A stretch of DNA of 64,000 bases from contig NZ_JXCG01000006.1 of the NCBI RefSeq assembly GCF_001317345.1, positions 62,001-126,000 of the forward strand. Reading direction: 5' to 3'. Below the pieces are notes generated by a model. That model did no database searches, was not told the DNA's origin, and saw only the letters and a program-made list of their open reading frames with translations. A program made the position numbers and the translations under genes. The DNA is from Thermococcus sp. EP1. Its GTDB lineage: Archaea; Methanobacteriota_B; Thermococci; Thermococcales; Thermococcaceae. Every line of letters begins with the position of its first letter. Within the stretch, counting starts at the first letter, position 1. Positions 33,794-41,557 of the stretch are shown here, in pieces.

Positions 33794-34235
33794 TCTCTTC
33801 CCTCCACTCCATAATATCCTGAGGATTTTTAATCCTTTTCCACCTTAATTTCATAGAGTTCAAGATGTTAACTAGTATCTCATAAGGAGTAGTATCTCCA
33901 AAGTAATATAAATTTGTTTTTACAGCTACGTCACTCGCCCCAAAGCCTTCAATGCCCATAACAACGTCACTCAATGCCTGGGACAGTTTTTCTTCGATCC
34001 TTGCATTACTGGGGATCAAATAAGCATCGATAAGTTGGGCTTTATCAAGGAGATAATCTATATGCCAATGAAAACGTTTCTCCTTTTTAAAATGTCTTAA
34101 AACTCTCTTTTCAAGAGAATTCATTGCAGAACCTACATAAACATAATACCCCTTCTCCAAGCTGAATCTCCTAGCCTTAGTCCTTATATTTTGGCTCTTT
34201 TCGAGGTAAATTACAAGAAAATATCCTCCCTTCAT
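33777..34235 (-). CDS. DUF123 GIY-YIG-like (Uri) nuclease
   Basis: The 152-residue protein is a Uri-type GIY-YIG-like domain (DUF123), in some archaea fused to endonuclease III. KGYYVYVGSAMNSLEKRVLRHF is the GIY-YIG-like core and RFHWHIDYLLDK the following motif. TATA in TTATATAA lies about 25 nt from the ATG, without Shine-Dalgarno, so the transcript is probably leaderless. The GGGPS gene overlaps its 3' end and is cotranscribed. Proposed role: nuclease in DNA repair, not shown. Confidence 0.85.
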   Translation of the reverse strand: MKGGYFLVIYLEKSQNIRTKARRFSLEKGYYVYVGSAMNSLEKRVLRHFKKEKRFHWHIDYLLDKAQLIDAYLIPSNARIEEKLSQALSDVVMGIEGFGASDVAVKTNLYYFGDTTPYEILVNILNSMKLRWKRIKNPQDIMEWREENGEDR

Positions 34236-34255
34236 GGTTAGAGAATTAGAGTCGA

Positions 34256-34300
34256 ATTATATAAGTTCTTTGCAAAGAGCAAAAGACAAACTATATAAAT
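34256..34300. promoter_or_regulatory. Divergent promoters for DUF123 and DUF2095 genes
   Basis: Two TATA boxes lie in this 100-bp region: TTATATAA for the minus-strand gene (about 34257-34264) and CTATATAAAT for the plus-strand gene (about 34290-34299). Both are at correct distances, and the minus one predicts a leaderless transcript. Confidence 0.6.
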
Positions 34301-34337
34301 CCCTTCCCAAAGTAAACTCTGAAAAGAGGTGCTTAAT

Positions 34338-34715
34338 ATGGATAAAAAGAAAAAGCGTCCAGTTGATGAATTTCCTTGGCAAGAGTATGACAAAGAAGAG
34401 TTTAAGGAAAAATATCCTTATTTAGCTAAAGAGTTAGACGAAGGGGCAGAGTTAGTTATTGAAGGTTATAGAACCAAGGAAGAATACGAAGAAGAGCCCA
34501 TGGACTTTTCAGGATATAACCCCACTGTAATAGACTTCATACGAAGGTGTGAAACTGATGAGGAAGCCTTAGAGATCATCAACTGGATGGAAGATCATGG
34601 GGAGATAACACCTGAATTTGCCAAAGAACTCCGTATAAAACTTGTAAAGGAAGGAGTAAGAAGTTTTGGTAGTAAAAAAGAGTGGGGATGGTACGAGAGA
34701 CATAGAAAACGCTAA
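34338..34715 (+). CDS. DUF2095 family protein
   Basis: The 125-residue, acidic protein matches the Thermococcales DUF2095 family: [19 protein letters not shown] at the start and [20 protein letters not shown] in the centre, with [17 protein letters not shown] at the end. Function is unknown. GAGGTG precedes the ATG; a GTG three codons upstream lies in that site. It converges on AMP phosphorylase with a 4-nt overlap. Confidence 0.8.
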   Translation: MDKKKKRPVDEFPWQEYDKEEFKEKYPYLAKELDEGAELVIEGYRTKEEYEEEPMDFSGYNPTVIDFIRRCETDEEALEIINWMEDHGEITPEFAKELRIKLVKEGVRSFGSKKEWGWYERHRKR

Positions 34716-36223
34716 AGGTTCCCAATTCTTTGCAGGACCATGCCCTCTATCCTTATTGGCTCCATTCTTCTTGCTTGTATTATAGCTTGATCTAGCCGTG
34801 TTTCGCTTTCTGCATGTATTGTGAAAAGTGGATCTCCCTCTTTTACCTTTTCTCCCACTTTTACATGCAATATCATTCCTGATCCTTTATCTTCAGGAGC
34901 ACCTGCAGCCCTAGCTATTGTAGTGATGGCCCTATTATCAATCCTGGTTATATATCCAGAGGTCTGAGCCACGAAGGTGTACGTTTTATCGCCTATTGGA
35001 ATGTCACCTGGCTTTACATTTGGATCTCCACCCTGTTCTGCTATTATCTCTTTAAGCTTCTCATAGGCCTTACCACTTTCTAAAATCTCCCTAGCGATTT
35101 TCTTCCCCATGCCTGCTGGAGCAACGCCTCCCATTTCAAGCAATATTCCTGCTAATCCAGTTGCCTTTTCCACTAAACTTCCTGGACCTTTTCCTGTTAT
35201 TATTGTCTCCAGAGCTTCTTTTGCTTCAAGGGCTGGTCCTATAGTGTGTCCAATGGGTTGTCCACCATATGTTATGGCGGTTTCTACATATTGTCCAAGT
35301 CTCTTTCCAAGTTCTATAAAGTCCTTTGCCAATGACCTAGCATCTTCTATTTTTTCAACTTTTACTCCCTCTCCTGTAGGAATATCAATCAGAACATATT
35401 GAGAACCCATTGCATATTTCTTTGACATTATACTAGCGAGCATTAAACCTCTAGGATCAATACTCAAAGTTCTTTCGGCTTTTATTGTTAGATCGTCAGC
35501 AGGGGCCAAATTGAGGGCACCGCCCCACACCAAGCACGCTCCAATTTTCTCCACGATTCTCTTAATTTCATCTAAAGAGTGAGTTACTGGTGCGAGAACT
35601 TCTACAACATCTGCAGTTCCTGCAGCGCTTGTTATTGCCCTAGAAGAAGTCTTAGGGATTGTTAAGCCTGCAGCGGCTACGATTGGCACTACAAGTATGT
35701 TGGTCTTGTTGCCAGGCACTCCTCCAATGCTGTGGACATCCATAATTGGTTTTCTATCGATATCTAACATGTCACCAGTTTCTGCCATTGCCGTAGTTAA
35801 CCATGCTATTTCATCCATGTCAAGTCCGTTTATCTCTAAGGACGTGACAAAAGAGCTTATCTCAACATCTCTTAGTTTTCTGTCTACAATATCCTTTATT
35901 ATTGCTTCTATCTCAACCTTTTTTAGTTTCTGGCCATTCATCTTTTTCTTGATATAACGAACACTCTCTGGTGTCCCACCAGGAACTATATTCACAAGTT
36001 CTCCATCAGAAAAGCTGTAAGCTCTTAATATATCTTTTGTAACTCCAATTTCACCTGGTTTAACCATGTTACTTATGACAACATCCCCATATATTGTTCT
36101 CTTTGCTGTTTCCACTTTTATTAAGTCTTCAGGATGAAGCTTAGCATTTTTAGCATCCTCCTCACTAATAAAAACCAAGAACCTTCCTGTCTCAATATCT
36201 AATATCCTCACTTTCGCCTTCAT
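34712..36223 (-). CDS. deoA: AMP phosphorylase
   Basis: The protein of about 503 residues is a member of the thymidine phosphorylase-related AMP phosphorylases (EC 2.4.2.57), which convert AMP and phosphate to adenine and ribose-1,5-bisphosphate. That product enters the type III RuBisCO pathway. An N-terminal extension is followed by the phosphorylase domain with [31 protein letters not shown] and [11 protein letters not shown]-like segments. The ATG with GGGAGGTGA gives the standard family length. It is monocistronic here. Confidence 0.95.
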   Translation of the reverse strand: MKAKVRILDIETGRFLVFISEEDAKNAKLHPEDLIKVETAKRTIYGDVVISNMVKPGEIGVTKDILRAYSFSDGELVNIVPGGTPESVRYIKKKMNGQKLKKVEIEAIIKDIVDRKLRDVEISSFVTSLEINGLDMDEIAWLTTAMAETGDMLDIDRKPIMDVHSIGGVPGNKTNILVVPIVAAAGLTIPKTSSRAITSAAGTADVVEVLAPVTHSLDEIKRIVEKIGACLVWGGALNLAPADDLTIKAERTLSIDPRGLMLASIMSKKYAMGSQYVLIDIPTGEGVKVEKIEDARSLAKDFIELGKRLGQYVETAITYGGQPIGHTIGPALEAKEALETIITGKGPGSLVEKATGLAGILLEMGGVAPAGMGKKIAREILESGKAYEKLKEIIAEQGGDPNVKPGDIPIGDKTYTFVAQTSGYITRIDNRAITTIARAAGAPEDKGSGMILHVKVGEKVKEGDPLFTIHAESETRLDQAIIQARRMEPIRIEGMVLQRIGNL

Positions 36224-36311
36224 ATTTTTCACCTCCCAACTTTGGGGAAAAAATAATATGTTGTAAAAATACTTAAACTTTTCTCAAACCTAAAAATATA
36301 GAGAAAAGAAC

Positions 36312-36557
36312 TTAAAGGTTCTTTATTTCTTCTTCAAGGGATTCCTCAAGAGCCCTCTCCCATTCCTCTATATCAAAATCTACAAGTTCGGACTCTAGCT
36401 CCTCTTTTAGATGTGTCACCCTCCGTTTAAGGGTGCTCCGGGTTTCTTCATCATATGCCACGTAGTAGGATGCTCTCCTTTCTGAGAGGTACAAAATTAT
36501 TAGAAAGATATTCATCAGCAGGAGGAATATTATGAGGATTGTTGTAAAAGCACTCAT
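36312..36557 (-). CDS. Small membrane-anchored protein adjoining minD
   Basis: The 81-residue protein has one N-terminal transmembrane helix (residues 4-24) and a highly charged cytoplasmic tail with RRVTHLKEELESELVDF and EEWERALEESLEEE, likely helical or coiled coil. It overlaps the minD-like gene by 4 nt, so it is probably translated with it and may tether or regulate that ATPase. I do not recognise its family. Confidence 0.65.
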   Translation of the reverse strand: MSAFTTILIIFLLLMNIFLIILYLSERRASYYVAYDEETRSTLKRRVTHLKEELESELVDFDIEEWERALEESLEEEIKNL

Positions 36558-37336
36558 CTTCTGCCCCCTCCAAATAAAGCTCTAAACACCCTCTTTATCG
36601 GACTCTCTGGCCTTGGAGGACTGTACCTTATGCCAGCGAGCTTAGCAGCAAGTTGTTTATATGCTATAGCTGCTGGAGAAGTTGGGTTCTTAACCACCAG
36701 CGGTATACCATACGCACTTGCCCTCTTTACTTCCGGATCTTCTGGGATCACCATGAGCACGGGTACGTCTAGAATAGTCTCAATATCTTCTTTAGAGAGC
36801 TCTGTCTTTTCACTAGTTACTCTATTTAGTACTGCTCCCAGTGGAAGAGTACCCAGTTTTTCTGCCACAAGTTTTGTTTTGAGAGAATCAGTTATGGCTG
36901 ATATCTCCGGATTAGTGACTAGAATAAGTTCTTTCCCTATAAGCAAAGCCGTTATAGACGTCATCTCCAGTCCTGCAGGAGCATCTATCAGTATAAAATC
37001 TGCCAATGATGAAATTTCTCTCATGAGTTCTCTTAACCGCTCTGGATTTTTTGCTTTTTTAATCTTCTCTAAACTTAAACCACCAGGTATGACCTTAACA
37101 CCCGCTGGTCCCTCATATATGGCATCGTTGAGTTCTGCTTCGCCAGAAAGAACATCATGTAGAGTTATTGGTATATCTTCCATCCCTAAAATTAAACTCA
37201 AATTTGCCATTGTAATATCCGCATCTATGATTATAACTTCTCTCCCAAATTGGGCCAAAGCAACACCAACATTAGCTATTGTCGTGGTTTTACCAGTGCC
37301 TCCCTTTCCAGAAGCGAAAACAATTGACCTCCCCAC
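36554..37336 (-). CDS. minD: MinD-like ATPase
   Basis: The 260-residue deviant Walker A ATPase has ASGKGGTGKTTT at residues 9-20, DADITMANLS as switch I and LIDAPAGLE as switch II. NRVTSEKTELS and SPAAIAYKQLA are MinD-like. A basic C-terminus (KRVFRALFGGGRR) could act as a membrane-targeting helix. Archaeal MinD proteins position surface or motility structures rather than division in some species. It starts with GTG after GGAGGGACCAAA. Confidence 0.9.
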   Translation of the reverse strand: MGRSIVFASGKGGTGKTTTIANVGVALAQFGREVIIIDADITMANLSLILGMEDIPITLHDVLSGEAELNDAIYEGPAGVKVIPGGLSLEKIKKAKNPERLRELMREISSLADFILIDAPAGLEMTSITALLIGKELILVTNPEISAITDSLKTKLVAEKLGTLPLGAVLNRVTSEKTELSKEDIETILDVPVLMVIPEDPEVKRASAYGIPLVVKNPTSPAAIAYKQLAAKLAGIRYSPPRPESPIKRVFRALFGGGRR

Positions 37337-37506
37337 TTTGGTCCCTCCATTTGAATTTTGACAATAATGTCCGAAAGCTGTAAATGGTGTAACTACTTAT
37401 ACTTCGCTGTCTAAGCTTTTATATTTAACTCAAGCAGGTCACAAAAAATAACTATCCACCCCAATAAAATAGTAAAAAAATAGACAGAAAAACAAAAGGA
37501 GAGAAA

Positions 37507-38304
37507 TTACTCCTTTTCTTCTTTCATTTTCTTCCTAGCAACTTCAGCTGTGTCTGACAAACTTCTAAATAGCTTCAACATCTCCATCGGGAGTGGTAAA
37601 ACTATAACATTGCTCTTATCCCCAGCAACATCACTTATCGTCTGAAGTGTTCTAAGTTGTAGAGCCATTGGATGTTCAGATATGATTTCTGCAGCTTCTC
37701 TAAGTTTCTCTGCAGCTTGTCTTTCAGCCTCTGCAAGTGTAATCCTAGCTCTTCTTTCTCTTTCTGCCTCAGCTTGTCTTGCCATTGCTCTTTGCATTCC
37801 TGCTGGAAGCTCAACGTCTTTAATCTCCACTGCAGTAACTTTTATTCCCCATGGATCTGTTGCTTCATCTATTATCCTCTGCAATTCTCTATTTAGCTTG
37901 TCTCTCTCACTAAGAAGCTCATCTAAGTGTGCTTGACCTATCACACTTCTCAAGGTTGTCTGAGAGATTTGAGAAGTTGCCATGATGAAGTTCTTAACCT
38001 GAGTAACTGCTTTCACAGGGTCAACAACTCTGAAATAGACAACTGCATTAACCCTTACTGGAACATTATCCCTTGTAATCGTTTCTTGAACAGGCACATC
38101 TAAAACTTGGGTTCTTAAATCAACGATTACTGCCTTTTCGAAAATGGGAAGTATGAAGAAGAGTCCAGGTCCTCTTGGGCCCACAACCCTACCCAATCTG
38201 AAGATTACTGCTCTTTCATATTCCTTAACTATCTTTATGGCCGATGCCAAAAACACCAGTACAAAAACTAAAATTATCACATACACAATCCATTCAAATG
38301 CCAT
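37507..38304 (-). CDS. Stomatin/prohibitin-like SPFH-domain protein
   Basis: The 265-residue protein has an N-terminal transmembrane segment (residues 3-24), an SPFH domain (EYERAVIFRLGRVVGPRGPGL) and a C-terminal coiled coil (REAAEIISEHPMALQLRTL). It is the homologue of P. horikoshii stomatin PH1511, which is cleaved at its C-terminus by the NfeD-type protease of the upstream gene. The pair is a conserved operon, 6 nt apart. Confidence 0.93.
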   Translation of the reverse strand: MAFEWIVYVIILVFVLVFLASAIKIVKEYERAVIFRLGRVVGPRGPGLFFILPIFEKAVIVDLRTQVLDVPVQETITRDNVPVRVNAVVYFRVVDPVKAVTQVKNFIMATSQISQTTLRSVIGQAHLDELLSERDKLNRELQRIIDEATDPWGIKVTAVEIKDVELPAGMQRAMARQAEAERERRARITLAEAERQAAEKLREAAEIISEHPMALQLRTLQTISDVAGDKSNVIVLPLPMEMLKLFRSLSDTAEVARKKMKEEKE

Positions 38305-38310
38305 TTCTTT

Positions 38311-39660
38311 TCACCTCATAACATTTTCTTCTTTAGGGTATTTCTCTTTTTCCCTAACAACAATGAGCTTAAGACCTTCAATTTCAACAACCTTCACTTT
38401 CTCTCCAATATTTATTGTCGTTCCATCTTTGCTCTTTGCTTTCCATAGCTCCCCTCTAATCCTGACCATGCCTTCTGGGGCTAACGGTTCAACGACTTCA
38501 CCTGAAAGGCCTATCATTTCTTCTTTTCCAGTTTGTGCTTTTCTTCTATGAGCTCTTATTACTGCTGCCATTCCAAAGGCAAAGAATAATGCTAATAATG
38601 CCCCTATTGTGATGATTATTACTCTTATCTCTGAATAGACTTCTCGAGAAATAAGGTAATCCACTCCACCACCTCCACTAAAAAGCATTATACTACCCAA
38701 AACAAAAGTTATGAAACCTGCGACTGTAAATAATCCAAATGTAGGAGTTAATGCCTCTGCGATAAAGAAGATTACTGCTAGAATAATCAATAATAGACCG
38801 GCACTTCTATAGCCAAAATATCCGAGGCCTATTATCGCCAATACTATCATGATTGCTCCAATCGTCTCAGGAACGTGCCATCCAGGACTTAAAAAGCCTA
38901 GAACTAATGCCCATATTCCTAATGTAAGGAGAACATACGCAATTGCTGGATCTGTTATGTATGTTACTACTTTATCTTTCAAACTGGGTTCTAAGTACCT
39001 CAATTCTGCCCCTTTTAGGTCTAGAGTAACGTATTCTCCTTTGACTGGAACTTTTGTCTTCATACCATGAGCCTTCTCTATGAGCTCATCAACATCGCCG
39101 GCAATAACCTCAATTATACCATATTTCAAAGCTTCCTCCTGATCTATAGCCAGATCCTCAGTTATAAATCTCTCTGCCATGGTTTCATTTCTTCCACTGG
39201 CTTTTGCTAGGCTTTTGATATAGGATATATAGAAATTAACAACTTTCGGAGGGGCCTCTATAATGCTCCCATTTTGGGAATATCCCATAATTGGCCTACA
39301 AGCCCCAAGACTTGTGCCGGGGGCCATTGCTATTAAGTGAGAACCTAACGCAATATATGTGCCTGCAGAAGCCGCCATGGCTCCAGGTGGATAGATATAC
39401 ATTATAACAGGTACTTCTGCAGACTTTATTCTCTCTATAATGTTTTGCATTGCGTCTGCTCTTCCTCCAGGAGTATCTAAGAGAATTATAATAGCACTCG
39501 CGTCTGCCTGTTCCGCCTCGCTAATATACCTATCAAACTGATCATAAGTATAAGAAGTTATCTCACCCTTTATTTGAGCTACATAAACCACTTTGGCCTC
39601 TGCCAGAGTAGGGGCTAGAAAAATAAGTAGAAAAACTACTAGTACAACAGTTTTCCTCAT
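38311..39660 (-). CDS. nfeD: Membrane-bound serine protease, NfeD-type (stomatin operon)
   Basis: The protein of about 449 residues has a signal-type N-terminal helix, a ClpP-class catalytic domain (residues 22-235), four or five transmembrane helices and a C-terminal OB-like NfeD domain. The catalytic dyad is Ser98 (in AMAASAGTYIA) and Lys139 (in APPKVVNF), equivalent to Ser97 and Lys138 of P. horikoshii PH1510. It cleaves the stomatin encoded next. GGTGGTAGTT precedes the ATG. Confidence 0.94.
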   Translation of the reverse strand: MRKTVVLVVFLLIFLAPTLAEAKVVYVAQIKGEITSYTYDQFDRYISEAEQADASAIIILLDTPGGRADAMQNIIERIKSAEVPVIMYIYPPGAMAASAGTYIALGSHLIAMAPGTSLGACRPIMGYSQNGSIIEAPPKVVNFYISYIKSLAKASGRNETMAERFITEDLAIDQEEALKYGIIEVIAGDVDELIEKAHGMKTKVPVKGEYVTLDLKGAELRYLEPSLKDKVVTYITDPAIAYVLLTLGIWALVLGFLSPGWHVPETIGAIMIVLAIIGLGYFGYRSAGLLLIILAVIFFIAEALTPTFGLFTVAGFITFVLGSIMLFSGGGGVDYLISREVYSEIRVIIITIGALLALFFAFGMAAVIRAHRRKAQTGKEEMIGLSGEVVEPLAPEGMVRIRGELWKAKSKDGTTINIGEKVKVVEIEGLKLIVVREKEKYPKEENVMR

Positions 39661-39756
39661 AACTACCACCTGTATAAATGTAGTTCCTAATCTTAATTAA
39701 GTTTTCTCTTGCAAGAAAAGTTAATAAGAATCTAGAACATAATACCTTCGAGAACC

Positions 39757-40044
39757 ATGAAAAAGGAGATAAAACAGTTTAGAATAACAAAAGGAGATGA
39801 AAAGATTAAGGTTGCATGGAAGTTGATTAGGGAAGTTGCTAAATACTCTCACAGTGGACCTTTCTGGAAATTCTTAGAGGAAAACTTTGGAATAAAGGAA
39901 AAGGATGTTAAAGAGATCATGCGTTTCTTGGAACAGGTGGGAGAAGTTGAAATACACCGATCCATAGACGGTAAACGGTTATATGTTTCAACACTAAAAG
40001 ATATAAAGGACAATCCAATTAAGCTAGACCGATGGTTAAAGTGA
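39757..40044 (+). CDS. Conserved hypothetical, winged-helix-like, 95 aa
   Basis: The small protein looks helical, with KVAWKLIREVAKYSHSGP and EKDVKEIMRFLEQVGEVEI, then a strand pair RSIDGKRLYVS. That order resembles a winged-helix domain. It overlaps the AlkA-like glycosylase by 13 nt and is the first gene of that operon. Function is unknown, but a link to DNA repair is implied. Confidence 0.6.
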   Translation: MKKEIKQFRITKGDEKIKVAWKLIREVAKYSHSGPFWKFLEENFGIKEKDVKEIMRFLEQVGEVEIHRSIDGKRLYVSTLKDIKDNPIKLDRWLK

Positions 40045-40883
40045 TTGATCTTAATAAGATAACTCATGAAATGATCAAAAACGGTACATGGGAATTTAAA
40101 AATGGAATCTTTAGACAGGCTCTGGATTATGGGATAATAGGATTTGATGGAGAAAACTTCTACTTCCCAGAGCATTTTTCTAAAAAGCAACAAAAGAAAG
40201 CTCGAGAAAAGATTAAATTCATACTTGGCTTAGATGTTAAGCTAGAAGAGTTTTACTCTGAAATATCTGACTCAAAATTCGCATTCCTCATAGATGAATT
40301 TTATGGTCTTACAGTCCCAAAAGCTCCAGAGAAGTATCAAGCTTTGATTGAAACCATTGCCCAGCAGCAAGTGAGTTTTGAGTTCGCTATGCAGACTATA
40401 AGAAATCTTGTAAAATTAATAGGAAGAAAAATTGGAGATCTCTACCTCTTCCCAAAGCCTAATGACATACTTAGATTAAGTGAAGAAAAATTAAAGGAGA
40501 CCAAACTGGGATATAGAGCAAACTACATACAATACCTAACCCAAGAGTACGTAAATGGAAAGCTGAGGTTAGAACTTGAAAACCTTAGCGAAGAAGAAGC
40601 AATAAAGTATCTAATTAAGTTCCGGGGAATTGGTAAATGGAGTGCTGAGCTTTTCTTAGCTTACGGCCTTGGAAAGAATACATACCCCGCCAGCGACTTA
40701 GGACTTAGAAGAGGAATAGCAAAAATATTTGGAAAAACACCCAAAGAAGTAAAGGAAAAAGACGTGCGAGAGATAATTGACCCCTATGAAAAATGGAAGT
40801 CTCTCTTAGCGTTTTATATTCTGTGTTATGACAGAAAAACTGAAATGGTGAAAAAACGTGGGAAAAATAGAAATACGCGTTGA
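40032..40883 (+). CDS. AlkA-like DNA-3-methyladenine glycosylase
   Basis: The 283-residue protein has the helix-hairpin-helix-GPD fold. IETIAQQQVSFEFAMQTIR is the family helical motif, FRGIGKWSAELFLAYGLG the HhH, and the Asp of NTYPASDLGLRRGI the catalytic residue (AlkA Asp238 equivalent). It removes alkylated bases (3-methyladenine and related). It overlaps the upstream gene by 13 nt and the coiled-coil gene by 26 nt, so the operon is translationally linked. Confidence 0.9.
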   Translation: MVKVIDLNKITHEMIKNGTWEFKNGIFRQALDYGIIGFDGENFYFPEHFSKKQQKKAREKIKFILGLDVKLEEFYSEISDSKFAFLIDEFYGLTVPKAPEKYQALIETIAQQQVSFEFAMQTIRNLVKLIGRKIGDLYLFPKPNDILRLSEEKLKETKLGYRANYIQYLTQEYVNGKLRLELENLSEEEAIKYLIKFRGIGKWSAELFLAYGLGKNTYPASDLGLRRGIAKIFGKTPKEVKEKDVREIIDPYEKWKSLLAFYILCYDRKTEMVKKRGKNRNTR

Positions 40884-41184
40884 AAAGGAGAAGTTTAAAG
40901 AATTAAAAAATGCCGATATTACTGAACTCATAAAAAAGAATCTTTCAAAAGCCGAAAGGACTTTGCAAGCTGAGAGGGAGATTTTTCTTCTCAAAACAAA
41001 AGTAAAACTTGAAGAAAAACTACAAGAAATTGAAGCTGAACTGGAGGAGTTAAGAAAGTTCTATAAAAAAGCCCTGGAAGATAAGGAACTAATGCTAGAA
41101 ATTAGAAAAAAGCTCCAAACAGAAAACGAAGAGCTTAAGAAGGAATTGGAGGCGAAAAAACGTGAAAGTAATAATAAAACCTAA
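40858..41184 (+). CDS. Coiled-coil protein in AlkA-like operon
   Basis: The 108-residue protein is almost wholly coiled coil with heptad-like charge patterns (KLEEKLQEIEAELEELRKFYKK). GTG is the start, with GGTGA 7 nt upstream inside the glycosylase. It overlaps the next gene by 23 nt. No known family is recognised. Confidence 0.65.
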   Translation: MGKIEIRVEKEKFKELKNADITELIKKNLSKAERTLQAEREIFLLKTKVKLEEKLQEIEAELEELRKFYKKALEDKELMLEIRKKLQTENEELKKELEAKKRESNNKT

Positions 41185-41557
41185 AAGAGGATTTGGAAAG
41201 ATCGAAGCTGAACTAGATGAGTCATTAATTACAAAAATAAAAGAATTAGGTAAGAGATACCAGGTAAGTGAGGAAAAAATCCTAGAGATAATTTTTTCTG
41301 GAGAGTTTAAAAATCCCAAAGGGAATGTAAAAGAGTTGGAAGAAAGTATAGAAGAGCTCAAAAAGAGAGTTGGAAGTCTCGAAAAGGAATGGGCCCCATT
41401 GAGGTACAAAGCATACGGGGTAAGTGAGGACAACAAAATCTTGGCAATAGAGTTAAGTGGTCTTTTAGCAGAAAACCTACAGCTAAAGCGCTTTTTAAGA
41501 AAGAAAATAGAGAGAAATGTGGAATTAAGAAAGCTTATCCAGTATTATCTTCAGTAG
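41162..41557 (+). CDS. Second coiled-coil protein in AlkA-like operon
   Basis: The 131-residue protein starts with a small domain (MKVIIKPKRGFGKIEAELDE, with a GTG start), then a helical segment resembling ribbon-helix-helix (ITKIKELGKRYQVSEEKILE), then a coiled coil. GGAGG lies 9 nt before GTG. It converges on the helicase gene with a 23-nt overlap. Function is unknown. Confidence 0.65.
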   Translation: MKVIIKPKRGFGKIEAELDESLITKIKELGKRYQVSEEKILEIIFSGEFKNPKGNVKELEESIEELKKRVGSLEKEWAPLRYKAYGVSEDNKILAIELSGLLAENLQLKRFLRKKIERNVELRKLIQYYLQ

